Shown: positions 25,254-33,455, counted from the stretch's first letter. The stretch: DNA of 46,162 nucleotides from Candidatus Parcubacteria bacterium (GCA_023432475.1 JAEYUN010000030.1:1-46162); one strand, 5' to 3'. The notes: generated by a model not told the origin, from the letters alone. Program-made: numbers and translations.

Positions 25254-25546
25254 CTCAACTCCTCAAAACTAATTATCCTGAAATCCTCGTTTATTTTAAT
25301 ACCCTCGGCTTCGAGAGCTCGTTTATGCCCAGACTTGCCGCCGTAAAAACCGCTGGCTAAACCGCCGCGACGGTTAACTACCCTTTGCCAAGGCAAATCA
25401 ACTGGTCCAAAGTGCGCTAGCCCTCCGACAATCCGCGCGGCATGAGCCGAACCACATATAGCAGCAATGTCACCATAAGTCATCACCCGCCCCGGCGGGA
25501 TTTGAGACACCAGCTCATATACTCTATCTTTGAACCCCTTGTCCAT
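25241..25546 (-). CDS. atl: Alkyltransferase-like protein (ATL)
   Basis: A 101-residue homolog of the DNA-binding domain of O6-alkylguanine alkyltransferase. The active-site motif PCHRV is replaced by PWQRV (Trp53), the hallmark of ATL proteins, which bind O6-alkylguanine and flag it for nucleotide excision repair without removing the alkyl group. It has the helix-turn-helix YGDIAAICG and a C-terminal GG...HKRALEAEG. It lies six bases after thrS with no clear SD and is probably translationally coupled. Confidence 0.92.
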   Translation of the reverse strand: MDKGFKDRVYELVSQIPPGRVMTYGDIAAICGSAHAARIVGGLAHFGPVDLPWQRVVNRRGGLASGFYGGKSGHKRALEAEGIKINEDFRIISFEELRWRP

Positions 25547-25552
25547 AAGGAA

Positions 25553-27400
25553 CTACATCGAGGAGACGCTCACCCGACTCTTCACTTCATTACGCAGACT
25601 CATAAAGAATTGCTCGACCTCGTAAGCCGAATCAATTTCCGGCCGATCAGGCACCCGTAGATCACTACGAATACGCGGCGTCAGTTTCCGTTCAGACACT
25701 TCCTTCTCGCCCACCACTACTGTATACGGTACCTTCATAACTTCGGCGGCACGAATCTTCTTACCCACCGACTCGTTGCTGTCATCAACCGTAAAACGAA
25801 TAGCCTTATCGACGGCCGCCGCACACAGTTCGTCGACAAAAGCCTTAACCTCATCACTGTCTTTAACTTGGATTATCCTTAGTTGCTCAGGCGCCAGCCA
25901 AAGCGGGAACCGTCCAGCAGTATGTTCAATATAGACGCTCAAGAAACGTTCAATAGAGCCTAGCAAAGCGCAGTGAATCATGACTGGTCGTTCTTTATCG
26001 CCGCTGTCGTTGGTATATTCCAGCCCAAATCTATCTGGCTGCACGAAATCGAGCTGGACTGTAGCCAACTGCCACTCGCGCTGCAGAGCATCGGTAGCAA
26101 TGAAATCAACCTTTGGCCCATAAAAAGCGGCTTCGCCGTCCACTCTGGTGTAGTCGAGGCCCTTAGCTTGAACCAACTGCTCGAGAGTCGACTGAGCCTT
26201 ATCCCAAAGGGCTGGTTCCCCTAAATACCCCGGCCCTTGGTCGCGGAAGCTTAATGTGAACTTAAGCTGCATACCAAGCTGCTGATACATCTGTTGGGCA
26301 GCGTCGATCAGCTCACCGGCTATCTGTTCGATTTGATCTTGACGAGCAAAGACGTGGCTATCATCTTGAGTGAAAGCTCTCACTCGGCTGAGACCATGTA
26401 ATTCACCGGTTTTTTCGTCCCGGTAATCAACGGCATTTTCCATATATTTCAGGGGTAAATCACGGTAGCTTCTTGGTTGCGAGGCATATATTTGAATATG
26501 ATGCGGGCAATTCATAGGCTTGAGAACAAAGTTGTCATCGGTTTCTTGGCTTTTAACCAAAAACAGCTCCTCACCAAACTTATCCCAATGACCGCTGGTT
26601 TTATAAAGATCGGTTTTAGCGATATGCGGAGTCCACACACGCATAAAACCGCGTTCCGCACGCAACTCTTGGGTATAGCGCCCCAGCTCTTCCCTTAAGA
26701 CCGTGCCGCGGGGTGTAAATAATGGCAAGCCCGCCCCCACTAAATCAGATATGATGAAAAGATCTAGCTCCTGTCCTAAACGCCGGTGATCACGCAGCTT
26801 AGCCTCTTCGAGTAACTTCAGATGATCATCAAGCTCGGCTTGAGTTGCAAAAGCTAGTCCGTAAAGACGCTGCATCTGACGATTCTTTTCATTACCCCGC
26901 CAGTAAGCACCGGCTACCCGCATTAGCTTAAAAGCCCCGACCTTACTCGTACTGCTAACATGAGGCCCTCGACAGAGGTCGGTGAAATCTCCGTCACTAT
27001 AAAATGAAACCGAGTCGACGGCGCTCTGCCCTTCGGAGGGCAAACCGAGCTCATCGCTATCAAGTTCTTTAGCCACCGTTGTCCCGGCTCGCTTTAAGTC
27101 GTTAAGAAGTTCTTCTTTGTAAGGCTGCTTAGCATTTTTAGCCCAATCAAGCGCCATCTCAATCGGCTTATCGGTTTGCTCAAATTTATAATCGTTAGCA
27201 ATAATCAACTTCATCTCAGCTTCTATCCGATTAAAATCATCTTCGGAAATCTTAGTGTCACCGAGGTCGATATCATAATAAAACCCGTTTTCCACTACTG
27301 GACCGACGCCAAATTTGGCTTCTGGCCATAGGTGTTGCACCGCTTGAGCGGTGATGTGCGCTAAGCTGTGGCGCATCGCATAGAGCGAATCGTTGCTCAT
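25553..27400 (-). CDS. thrS: Threonyl-tRNA synthetase lacking the TGS domain
   Basis: 615 residues. It begins at MSNDSLYAMRHSLAH, where the N2 editing domain normally starts, preceded by a strong SD (AAGGAG, 7 bases). The frame extends 21 codons upstream but encodes no TGS domain. The editing domain keeps HSLAH and CRGPH. The class II core has FMRVWTPHI, the zinc-binding C in MNCPHH, and LGSIERFLSVYIEH. The anticodon-binding domain follows (WLAPEQLRIIQV). First gene of thrS-atl-miaA. It charges tRNA-Thr and should still edit mischarged Ser-tRNA. Confidence 0.96.
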   Translation of the reverse strand: MSNDSLYAMRHSLAHITAQAVQHLWPEAKFGVGPVVENGFYYDIDLGDTKISEDDFNRIEAEMKLIIANDYKFEQTDKPIEMALDWAKNAKQPYKEELLNDLKRAGTTVAKELDSDELGLPSEGQSAVDSVSFYSDGDFTDLCRGPHVSSTSKVGAFKLMRVAGAYWRGNEKNRQMQRLYGLAFATQAELDDHLKLLEEAKLRDHRRLGQELDLFIISDLVGAGLPLFTPRGTVLREELGRYTQELRAERGFMRVWTPHIAKTDLYKTSGHWDKFGEELFLVKSQETDDNFVLKPMNCPHHIQIYASQPRSYRDLPLKYMENAVDYRDEKTGELHGLSRVRAFTQDDSHVFARQDQIEQIAGELIDAAQQMYQQLGMQLKFTLSFRDQGPGYLGEPALWDKAQSTLEQLVQAKGLDYTRVDGEAAFYGPKVDFIATDALQREWQLATVQLDFVQPDRFGLEYTNDSGDKERPVMIHCALLGSIERFLSVYIEHTAGRFPLWLAPEQLRIIQVKDSDEVKAFVDELCAAAVDKAIRFTVDDSNESVGKKIRAAEVMKVPYTVVVGEKEVSERKLTPRIRSDLRVPDRPEIDSAYEVEQFFMSLRNEVKSRVSVSSM

Positions 27401-27435
27401 ATATACTCCTTTTCCCTCCAGTTTATCATACCGGC

Positions 27436-27464
27436 TTGCGCTTTCGCCCCTGTTTTGATACAAT
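27436..27464 (+). promoter_or_regulatory. tRNA-Val promoter
   Basis: TTGCGC (27436-27441), 17 bases, TACAAT (27459-27464). Predicted start is near 27471, eight bases before the tRNA. Confidence 0.65.
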
Positions 27465-27478
27465 TTCAGCTGATCGAC

Positions 27479-27555
27479 GGGCGATTAGCTCATTTGGCTA
27501 GAGCGCAGCATTGACGTTGCTGAGGTGATAGGTTCGAGCCCTATATCGCCCACCA
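27479..27555 (+). tRNA. tRNA-Val (anticodon GAC)
   Basis: A 77-base cloverleaf with encoded CCA: acceptor GGGCGAT/ATCGCCC, anticodon loop TTGACGT giving GAC, T-arm ATAGG-TTCGAGC-CCTAT. Confidence 0.97.
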
Positions 27556-27564
27556 GACAAAATT

Positions 27565-27593
27565 ACTCCCTATTGAGGGGGTATTTTTGTTTT
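27565..27593 (+). terminator. tRNA-Val terminator
   Basis: ACTCCCT-ATTG-AGGGGGT (one G-U pair) followed by ATTTTTGTTTT. Confidence 0.85.
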
Positions 27594-27685
27594 CCACTGC
27601 CTATTTACGAGTTTTCCACTAGTGTAGCTGACAAAAGTGACGCAATTTAATACCGTCCGTGATATATTAGTTTTTCTACTCATGC

Positions 27686-27714
27686 TTGACATTTTATTAA
27701 GTTTGTGCTAATAT
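27686..27714 (+). promoter_or_regulatory. Near-consensus promoter of the leaderless 35-codon ORF
   Basis: A perfect TTGACA (27686-27691), a 17-base spacer ending in TGC, and TAATAT (27709-27714). The box ends 7 bases before ATG, so transcription should begin on or next to the A of ATG. It is one of the strongest promoters in the window. Confidence 0.75.
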
Positions 27715-27721
27715 TGAAACT

Positions 27722-27829
27722 ATGGATAAAACGAAAGTCAGTCCACAGATCACCACCACCGATAACTCAAAGCTTGCCAACTTCCGCTTGTACTTCGAAA
27801 TAATCCCTAGACAAGCAGCTCGTAGGTAA
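27722..27829 (+). CDS. Leaderless small ORF, 35 residues
   Basis: I do not recognise a family. The ORF begins MDKTKVSPQITTTDNS, continues through a short amphipathic segment FRLYFEI, and ends PRQAARR before TAA. It is basic overall, with no signal peptide or membrane segment. It has a near-consensus promoter whose start falls on the ATG, and a good terminator 30 bases after the stop, so it is a complete single-gene unit of about 175 nt. It could be a small basic protein, a leader peptide, or a dual-function RNA. The next gene is convergent, so it is not an attenuator for a downstream gene on this strand. Confidence 0.5.
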   Translation: MDKTKVSPQITTTDNSKLANFRLYFEIIPRQAARR

Positions 27830-27858
27830 AGTATTTAACTAAAAAGATCATCGGTTGA

Positions 27859-27897
27859 CCGTCCTGAGCTATTTATACTTAGGGCGGTTTTATTTTT
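27859..27897 (+). terminator. Terminator of the 35-codon ORF
   Basis: CCGTCCTGAG / CTTAGGGCGG (10 pairs, two G-U) with a 9-base loop, followed by TTTTATTTTT. The tail overlaps the stop codon of the convergent glycosyltransferase gene. Confidence 0.8.
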
Positions 27898-29533
27898 GGT
27901 GATGATCAACGACGGCTTTTTCAGTGACGTCAAATTTATCGAGATATTTGCCGAATAATAGACGGGTCTGGGAGTACAAGGCTGCCGAACCGCCGTAAAC
28001 GATACCAAGCAAGGGAGCCATCACCCACTGCAGTAGCATCCAGACGTTCCGCCCCCACTTGTAGCGGTCTGGTCGGGCCGGAAGCATTCTGAACGATATA
28101 ATAATGATGATGAGAAGCCCTAGCATAGCCACCTGTTGGATACTACTAGCTATACTAGGCAGCTGATGAGCCACAATACTTCGGCTGGCCTCCGAACTAA
28201 GAAAGAGAGGGGCAAAAGCACCAAACAATAAAACAAACGGCGCACTCGCCCAACCGACATGGCTATCAAGCAAACGGATAAACTTTAGCATACCATCCCA
28301 GAGCGGCACAGTACGCTTAGTGGTCAATACTCTTTCCGCTACATAAGGTATGTCAGAAGCTCCGTACGCCCAACGCCGGAGCTGGACGAACTGAGCTTTG
28401 AGTGTTCGGGTGTATTTTTCAGTCATGACGGCATCTTGATAGATTGGTACGTATATTGGCACAACACTATAGTGGCCGTCAAAATGGAAATAACTACGCC
28501 AAAACTGATGACCATCTTCAACGATGGTTCGCTTACTCCAAAAGCCCATTTCTATCAAAGCTGCTAGGCTCTGAGAGTGTGAAGCGAAATTCCTAAGCAT
28601 ATTCGGCCTCTGTGAGATAACGATATTCCAAAATGAGTTATTGGTGGCCAGCACCCGCATCGGCGCAGGAACGTCCCAAATATTGTTTAAAAACAAAGCC
28701 AGCGGCTGGAAGGAGACCTGGTGCGGATTGGGGTGAACTATATATTCATAAGTCATATAAGACAAGTACGTCGGATGTGGCCGGTTATCGGCGTCGAGCG
28801 TCGTCACTATGACATTTTCCGGACTAATAGCTTTCTTGGCTAGTAGTCTTTCCAGCTCGTAGCCGGCATAAGTTATATTAGCCCCCTTGCCCACGACTTC
28901 ATCGGCTAAACCGTCAGGGTGCTTAATGGTATAGAAATCAGCAAAGCGATCTTTATATTTCGACTGAAGCGCCTGGACGGTATTCTCAACCTCTAATCCA
29001 CCGCGCTCCTCGTAGGCAATGGTTAGTATGACCCTTTTCATGTCGTATGAACTGTTTAGAACCGCTTCAAGCGTCGGCTCTAATATTTCGCGACTCTCGT
29101 TATAGGTAGCAATAATAATAGCGTTATAAAGCTCTGAGGGCTTCTTAGAGCCTTTTTGAGCGGCTAGGCGCCCCAAGTTATGGCGATGGATTGAGCTTTT
29201 CCATGACTTTGCTCTGGCTGAGCCCGCCCAGTCATCGAGAGCCCCTCGAGGATTTTCTAAATCTGCTAGGCGCCCTGCCCAATCAACTCGCTGGGCCTTC
29301 TCTAAAACCCCATAACCCTGTATAGAACGTCCAGCCATTGCGATCGCCTTCACGAACCAGGCGATTATATAAACAATCACGAAAACCGCCCCAAGCAAGG
29401 GGTCGATTAGACTAAGTAGTACCGGCATTAAAATGACAAGGTAACTGAGTAGAGCCGGTAGCATCTCGAATATCCGATAGAACCGTCGACGCTTCCCTAG
29501 TGGTATTTCTAAATCGCTCATACCTTTACTCAA
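27890..29533 (-). CDS. Membrane GT2 glycosyltransferase, cellulose-synthase-like
   Basis: 547 residues with about five to six hydrophobic segments (about 20-65 at the N-terminus and 405-520 at the C-terminus) around a GT-A domain. The donor-binding and catalytic motifs are DADNRP, VEDGHQFW and QLRRW (QxxRW), typical of processive beta-glycosyltransferases. It probably makes a surface polysaccharide or glycolipid; the sugar is unknown. It overlaps the upstream small membrane protein by 8 bases, so the two are coupled and may form a complex. Confidence 0.87.
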   Translation of the reverse strand: MSKGMSDLEIPLGKRRRFYRIFEMLPALLSYLVILMPVLLSLIDPLLGAVFVIVYIIAWFVKAIAMAGRSIQGYGVLEKAQRVDWAGRLADLENPRGALDDWAGSARAKSWKSSIHRHNLGRLAAQKGSKKPSELYNAIIIATYNESREILEPTLEAVLNSSYDMKRVILTIAYEERGGLEVENTVQALQSKYKDRFADFYTIKHPDGLADEVVGKGANITYAGYELERLLAKKAISPENVIVTTLDADNRPHPTYLSYMTYEYIVHPNPHQVSFQPLALFLNNIWDVPAPMRVLATNNSFWNIVISQRPNMLRNFASHSQSLAALIEMGFWSKRTIVEDGHQFWRSYFHFDGHYSVVPIYVPIYQDAVMTEKYTRTLKAQFVQLRRWAYGASDIPYVAERVLTTKRTVPLWDGMLKFIRLLDSHVGWASAPFVLLFGAFAPLFLSSEASRSIVAHQLPSIASSIQQVAMLGLLIIIIISFRMLPARPDRYKWGRNVWMLLQWVMAPLLGIVYGGSAALYSQTRLLFGKYLDKFDVTEKAVVDHHQK

Positions 29534-29900
29534 CGATAGAGATTACGCTAAATATAGCCAGAAATATAAAGAAGGCAATCGCTAACACTACCGACGTTAG
29601 CCATAAAAAGGCTCGGGCAACGTCAGGGTTTTTCAAGTTATAAAGCCGAACCGCAACCAGGCTATGAAGTACTGTAACCAAGACGGCAAAGCCAACAAAA
29701 GTTAACTCGTGGTACCACTGAGCGCGATATATGTTAGTTATACCGAACGCACTGTAACGAATCGGTACCTGTAGATCGCTGGGTCGTATTTCGACGACGC
29801 ATAAAACGACAATTGCCAGGAAGACTACTAGGGTGACGATCCAGGCGATTAAGAAACCGCGGTTGGACAGAGCTTGTTTAAATGCTGCTTTGTTATACAT
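29526..29900 (-). CDS. Small three-TM membrane protein
   Basis: 124 residues with hydrophobic segments at about 15-37, 67-88 and 97-122. No family recognised with certainty. GAGG lies a few bases before ATG. It starts 14 bases after the tRNA-Thr 3' end with no promoter between, so tRNA-Thr, this gene and the glycosyltransferase appear to share one transcript. Probably an accessory subunit of the GT2 enzyme, by position only. Confidence 0.7.
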   Translation of the reverse strand: MYNKAAFKQALSNRGFLIAWIVTLVVFLAIVVLCVVEIRPSDLQVPIRYSAFGITNIYRAQWYHELTFVGFAVLVTVLHSLVAVRLYNLKNPDVARAFLWLTSVVLAIAFFIFLAIFSVISIVE

Positions 29901-29914
29901 ATACCTCGCTTACT

Positions 29915-29990
29915 TGGAGCCACCTGCCAGGATTGAACTGGCGACCTGCGCGTTACGAATGCGCCGCTCTACCAACTGAGCTAAGGTGGC
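29915..29990 (-). tRNA. tRNA-Thr (anticodon CGT)
   Basis: A 76-base cloverleaf with CCA: acceptor GCCACCT/AGGTGGC, anticodon loop TTCGTAA giving CGT. The last pair of the anticodon stem is an A-C mismatch. It heads the transcript of the small membrane protein and GT2 genes. Confidence 0.95.
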
Positions 29991-30004
29991 ACACATCTTG
30001 GACA

Positions 30005-30013
30005 ATTATAGCA
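30005..30013 (-). promoter_or_regulatory. tRNA-Thr promoter (extended -10)
   Basis: TGC-TATAAT on the minus strand (box 30005-30010), with a predicted start near 29998, eight bases before the tRNA. Confidence 0.6.
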
Positions 30014-30065
30014 GAAAATAACATCGCTGATTACCTATGACATAGCGCGGTTTAATATCTATGGC

Positions 30066-30114
30066 TAAAAAGTAAATCGCCCACTCCGCCTGAGCGACGA
30101 AAAGTGAGCGATTT
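30066..30114 (-). terminator. tRNA-Asp terminator
   Basis: AAATCGC/GCGATTT plus CACT/AGTG with a one-base internal loop, followed on the minus strand by TACTTTTTAG. Confidence 0.7.
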
Positions 30115-30118
30115 GCTT

Positions 30119-30196
30119 TGGCGGGCCCGACCGGATTCGAACCGGCGATCTCCTCCGTGACAGGGAGGCGTGATAGGCCAGCTTCACTACGAGCCC
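30119..30196 (-). tRNA. tRNA-Asp (anticodon GTC)
   Basis: A 78-base cloverleaf with encoded CCA: acceptor GGGCTCG/CGGGCCC, anticodon stem CCTCC/GGAGG with GTC, discriminator G as usual for Asp. Confidence 0.96.
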
Positions 30197-30212
30197 AAAG
30201 CGACACCAGAAC

Positions 30213-30241
30213 ATCTTAGCAGATTTTTATAACCTAGACAA
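30213..30241 (-). promoter_or_regulatory. tRNA-Asp promoter
   Basis: TTGTCT (30236-30241), 17 bases, TAAGAT (30213-30218) with upstream TGC, on the minus strand. Confidence 0.65.
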
Positions 30242-30254
30242 CAGAGAGACCAAC

Positions 30255-31304
30255 CTACTGTGCAAGATTATCAAGCTGGTCGACTTTAATGTACTCGTCT
30301 ATCTTATTATCTTTGCGTAGTTGACTGAGTTGTTCCTGGAGAGCCGATAAAGAAACTTTTACTAATGTATAGCGGACACTTGAGGCGTCTTTGTCGACTA
30401 ATCTTAAGAAATAATAACCGTCTATGCCTTCAATAACCCCTGATAACTGTCCTTTTTCCAGCTTAGCAGCCGCTGCAATCAAACCATTCGAGTCTTGTCC
30501 ATCGATTGGTAGCGAACCGCTATCGCCACTACTGGCCTTAGTGAGTGCATCGTCGGAGTGGTCGCGTGCTATAACTGCAATATCAGCTCCCCCGTTCACC
30601 TGGGAGTAGAGTTGAGCGATTTTGGACTGGGCTTTTTCGTCGATTGCCAGGCTGACTTTTCGTTTTAGTAGCTCGGCCTTAACTACACTCCTATACTCAT
30701 CAAGTGACCAACCGTAAAAACTATTGAGGACAGTTTTTTCATAAGCATTTAAGCTAACAGAGCGAGCGTCGATATCTTTTTTTATAAAAGCGTCGACTTC
30801 TTCGCTGCCAACCTCTATATTACGCTCGCGCGCCAGCTTAGCAACATAGGCCTGTTCCTCAGCCTTGTTAAGTTCTACGCGCTTCATGTACTCAGCCTGT
30901 CTTTTGCCATCGTCCGAACGCAGGTTGATTTGATTTTGCTGCTGTAAATAATAAAGAGAGCTACGATAGCGCAAAAGGTAATCGCTATAGCGTACCGGCT
31001 CACCATCGACCGAAGCGACTGATACCGGGACAATTTGAGTAACCTGATATAGCAAGCGACTAGAATTTTGAGCGACATATAACTGATACCAACCAAAAAT
31101 AGTAACCAGTAAAATAGCACCGACGCCTATAACCACGCTAGTAATCACTAGACGATGCTTCTGGTACTGGACAGGATACTTGAACTTACGACCGCCCGCT
31201 AGCACCTGCTCGCGATGCTCGGCGACGGTTTCATTGGTAATCCTGGCCGGTGGCGGCGCTACGGTATCGTTGTTGCTTTTGCTACGTTTTAGGAAGTTCT
31301 TCAT
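30255..31304 (-). CDS. Membrane-anchored PrsA/SurA-like peptidyl-prolyl isomerase
   Basis: 349 residues: a charged cytoplasmic N-terminus (1-50), one TM segment at about 51-70, a SurA-N-like helical region (about 90-220), and a parvulin-type rotamase domain (about 225-330; ASSGDSGSLPIDG, GYYFLRLVDKD). It probably folds exported proteins outside the membrane. SD GGAG is 7 bases before ATG. It overlaps the PH-domain gene by 23 bases, so the pair forms one operon. Confidence 0.8.
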   Translation of the reverse strand: MKNFLKRSKSNNDTVAPPPARITNETVAEHREQVLAGGRKFKYPVQYQKHRLVITSVVIGVGAILLVTIFGWYQLYVAQNSSRLLYQVTQIVPVSVASVDGEPVRYSDYLLRYRSSLYYLQQQNQINLRSDDGKRQAEYMKRVELNKAEEQAYVAKLARERNIEVGSEEVDAFIKKDIDARSVSLNAYEKTVLNSFYGWSLDEYRSVVKAELLKRKVSLAIDEKAQSKIAQLYSQVNGGADIAVIARDHSDDALTKASSGDSGSLPIDGQDSNGLIAAAAKLEKGQLSGVIEGIDGYYFLRLVDKDASSVRYTLVKVSLSALQEQLSQLRKDNKIDEYIKVDQLDNLAQ

Positions 31305-31797
31305 TCATTATCTCCGACGAACCAACATGAGAGCGAACAGCCTCTTGTAATTCGTTGTAAATTTTTTCTGGTTTGTGGACTTTCTCAATTATTAAATCTC
31401 CGACGTAAGTTTGTAACACTATGGTGCCAAAACCTAGCACTTCTCCAGCAAATCCCGGTATATTATAGCTTATGTTTTGGATTTTCGACAAACTGAGATC
31501 TATAACCGATTTACCAAAAATGCCAGACTGGGTAGTCTGCTGCAAGCGCTGGTTGGTGATAATAAATACGCTGTAATACCAGGCAATCCAGTGATAAAAA
31601 AACAACAAACTGCCGATAACCAGCCCGCCTACCGCCACCCATAGCAGCCATAACGTATCAGGCATCAAGAGATAAGGTATTGAGAGAATGGCAAACGGAA
31701 TGGCCAGGCCATAAAAACCGCGGCGCATAGCGATAATATGACGCCGAAAGACTAACAGCACTTCTTCGTCGTCGCGCTGGCCCTCGAATCTTTCCAT
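31282..31797 (-). CDS. Bacterial PH-domain (DUF304-type) membrane protein
   Basis: 171 residues with two adjacent TM segments (about 28-48 and 50-73), then a bPH2-type domain (YSVFIITNQRLQQ, DLSLSKIQNISY, GFGTIVLQT). The function of the family is poorly known. TATAAT at 31805-31810 ends exactly 7 bases before ATG, so the mRNA should be leaderless. First gene of the pair with the PrsA-like foldase. Confidence 0.8.
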   Translation of the reverse strand: MERFEGQRDDEEVLLVFRRHIIAMRRGFYGLAIPFAILSIPYLLMPDTLWLLWVAVGGLVIGSLLFFYHWIAWYYSVFIITNQRLQQTTQSGIFGKSVIDLSLSKIQNISYNIPGFAGEVLGFGTIVLQTYVGDLIIEKVHKPEKIYNELQEAVRSHVGSSEIMNEELPKT

Positions 31798-31804
31798 GGA
31801 CTAC

Positions 31805-31810
31805 ATTATA
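31805..31810 (-). promoter_or_regulatory. Leaderless -10 box of the PH-domain gene
   Basis: A perfect TATAAT, 7 bases before ATG at 31797. Confidence 0.6.
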
Positions 31811-31857
31811 TACGAGATTGAACGCAAAATCCCCTCTTTCCGAAGGGCGCTGATGCT

Positions 31858-31932
31858 TGGTGCCCCCGCCGCGACTCGAACGCAGAGCTTCTCCTTAGGA
31901 CGGAGTTGTTTTATCCATTGAACTACAGGGGC
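31858..31932 (-). tRNA. tRNA-Arg (anticodon CCT)
   Basis: A 75-base cloverleaf with CCA: acceptor GCCCCTG/CGGGGGC, loop GTCCTAA giving CCT, T-arm CTGCG-TTCGAGT-CGCGG. Position 32 is G rather than the usual pyrimidine. Confidence 0.93.
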
Positions 31933-31940
31933 TTACACCC

Positions 31941-31949
31941 ACTATAACA
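31941..31949 (-). promoter_or_regulatory. tRNA-Arg promoter (extended -10)
   Basis: TGT-TATAGT on the minus strand (box 31941-31946), with a start near 31934, about two bases before the tRNA. Confidence 0.5.
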
Positions 31950-32000
31950 GAGTTGGAGTGAGTTTTATGAGACTAAAATGGCTGTTGTTAGCATTTAAAC

Positions 32001-32624
32001 CTAGTAATAACGCGAGTACATGACATTTTCAGACGTCAAGCTATAGCTAGGGATTCTTTCGTTCTTAAACCAAAGTGTGATTTCGTTGCTGGCCTCGGCG
32101 GCATTCTCAGAAGCGTGAATGATATTGTGAATCGAACGATTCTCAGCATTGGCAATCGACGGGCTATCAACTGAATAGTCACCACGGATAGTGCCGACGT
32201 CAGCCTTAAACGGCAGGGTGTGCCCACAGAGCTTACGCACCATGTCGATGGCCTGTATACCTTCTATAACCATGGCAACTACCGGCCCAGATGTCAGATA
32301 GTCAACCAAGCTTTCGGTAACGTTATGACCCAGAATCTTTCTGTCATTGGTGCCGAGAACTTCTTCGACAGTAACATCAAGCGGGTCAAAGCCAGATATT
32401 GCCTTGTCGCCTAAGCGCTCCACCCATGCTTCATCGCTCATCGGATAATGTTTGCGGACCTGTTCTTTGGTTGGAGTCAACATCTTAAGGGCTACTATTT
32501 TGAGACCGACTTTTTCAAAACGGTGTATAACGTCCCCAATAGCGCCCCTCATCACGCCGTCTGGTTTGACCATGCAGAATGTCCGCTCAAATTTAATCTT
32601 ATCAATGGCTGGGTGCTGGCCCAT
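32001..32624 (-). CDS. ndk: Nucleoside diphosphate kinase with insertion and C-terminal extension
   Basis: Makes NTPs from NDPs via a phosphohistidine. The motifs ERTFCMVKPDGV, GPVVAMVIEG, RKLCGHT and the catalytic His170 in NIIHASEN are all present. At 207 residues it is far longer than the usual 140-150: an extra segment of about 40 residues (about 62-108) lies before TSGPVV, and about 25 residues follow the core. SD GGGAGG is present. It follows uppP by 29 bases and is probably cotranscribed. Confidence 0.95.
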   Translation of the reverse strand: MGQHPAIDKIKFERTFCMVKPDGVMRGAIGDVIHRFEKVGLKIVALKMLTPTKEQVRKHYPMSDEAWVERLGDKAISGFDPLDVTVEEVLGTNDRKILGHNVTESLVDYLTSGPVVAMVIEGIQAIDMVRKLCGHTLPFKADVGTIRGDYSVDSPSIANAENRSIHNIIHASENAAEASNEITLWFKNERIPSYSLTSENVMYSRYY

Positions 32625-32653
32625 CTGTTACCTCCCTTTAGTCTTCTATGGGC

Positions 32654-33448
32654 TTATTGTACCAGAAGAATGGTAGCAATCACTAGAGCTAGACCAATCC
32701 GGTACCATCCAAACACTGCTAGGCTGTTGTTTTTCAAAAACCGCATCAAAAAACCAACCGCAAGTAAACCGGCGACGAAAGCCGCCATGTTGCCAATCGA
32801 CAGACTAAGCAAATTATCCAGAAGGTACGAACGATCGGCGTCTTTTATCAACAACTTAGCGGTAACTCCCAGCATAATAGGTATAGAGACTAAAAAGCTG
32901 AACTCAGCTGCTTCGGCGCGCCCCAACCCGCTCAGGCGACCAGCTATTATCGTTATACCAGAACGAGAAGTGCCAGGAACCAGAGCCATGACCTGGGCTA
33001 GGCCTATATTAAGCGCTCGACGCCACGGAAGTTCATCAAGTGTTTTAACGGTGGAGCTTTTTGGTAATTTTTCAAGGATTATCAGTAAAATACCGACCAG
33101 CACCAAAGTCACCACCACCGTCCAAACGCTACCGAAAAACGGCGTAGTCTCGATAAAGTCGGCTAAGAAAAAACCGACTAAAGCCGCCGGGACAACCGCC
33201 AACATGATGCGGCCTAGCAAACGATAATCTCGCTCTTGGATAATCTGTCTAACTATATTGGCTATACGACGACGAAAGAAGACTATGAGCGCAAGAACTG
33301 TTCCGACATTAATCCATTCCAGAAACAGATGTTCAGATGCCCCACTCAAGAAAGTCTGAGCGATGACTAAGTGGCCAGAGCTTGATATTGGGATGAATTC
33401 GGTCAAACCTTGTATGAGGCCTAGCAAAATAGCTTCAAATACGTTCAT
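32654..33448 (-). CDS. uppP: Undecaprenyl-diphosphate phosphatase
   Basis: A membrane enzyme that recycles the lipid carrier of cell-wall synthesis. 264 residues with about seven to eight TM segments. GLTEFIPISSSGHL and PGTSRSGITI are the two BacA/UppP signatures. An extended -10 (TGT-TATACT, 33456-33461) ends exactly 7 bases before ATG, so the mRNA should be leaderless. Cotranscribed with ndk and divergent from the recombinase gene. Confidence 0.96.
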   Translation of the reverse strand: MNVFEAILLGLIQGLTEFIPISSSGHLVIAQTFLSGASEHLFLEWINVGTVLALIVFFRRRIANIVRQIIQERDYRLLGRIMLAVVPAALVGFFLADFIETTPFFGSVWTVVVTLVLVGILLIILEKLPKSSTVKTLDELPWRRALNIGLAQVMALVPGTSRSGITIIAGRLSGLGRAEAAEFSFLVSIPIMLGVTAKLLIKDADRSYLLDNLLSLSIGNMAAFVAGLLAVGFLMRFLKNNSLAVFGWYRIGLALVIATILLVQ

Positions 33449-33455
33449 TAAATCA

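Noticed and set aside
32448..33227. 259-residue plus-strand ORF antisense to uppP and ndk
   Set aside because: It is the mirror of a membrane protein gene; rich in Arg, Ser and Thr, without SD, and covering two unambiguous genes.
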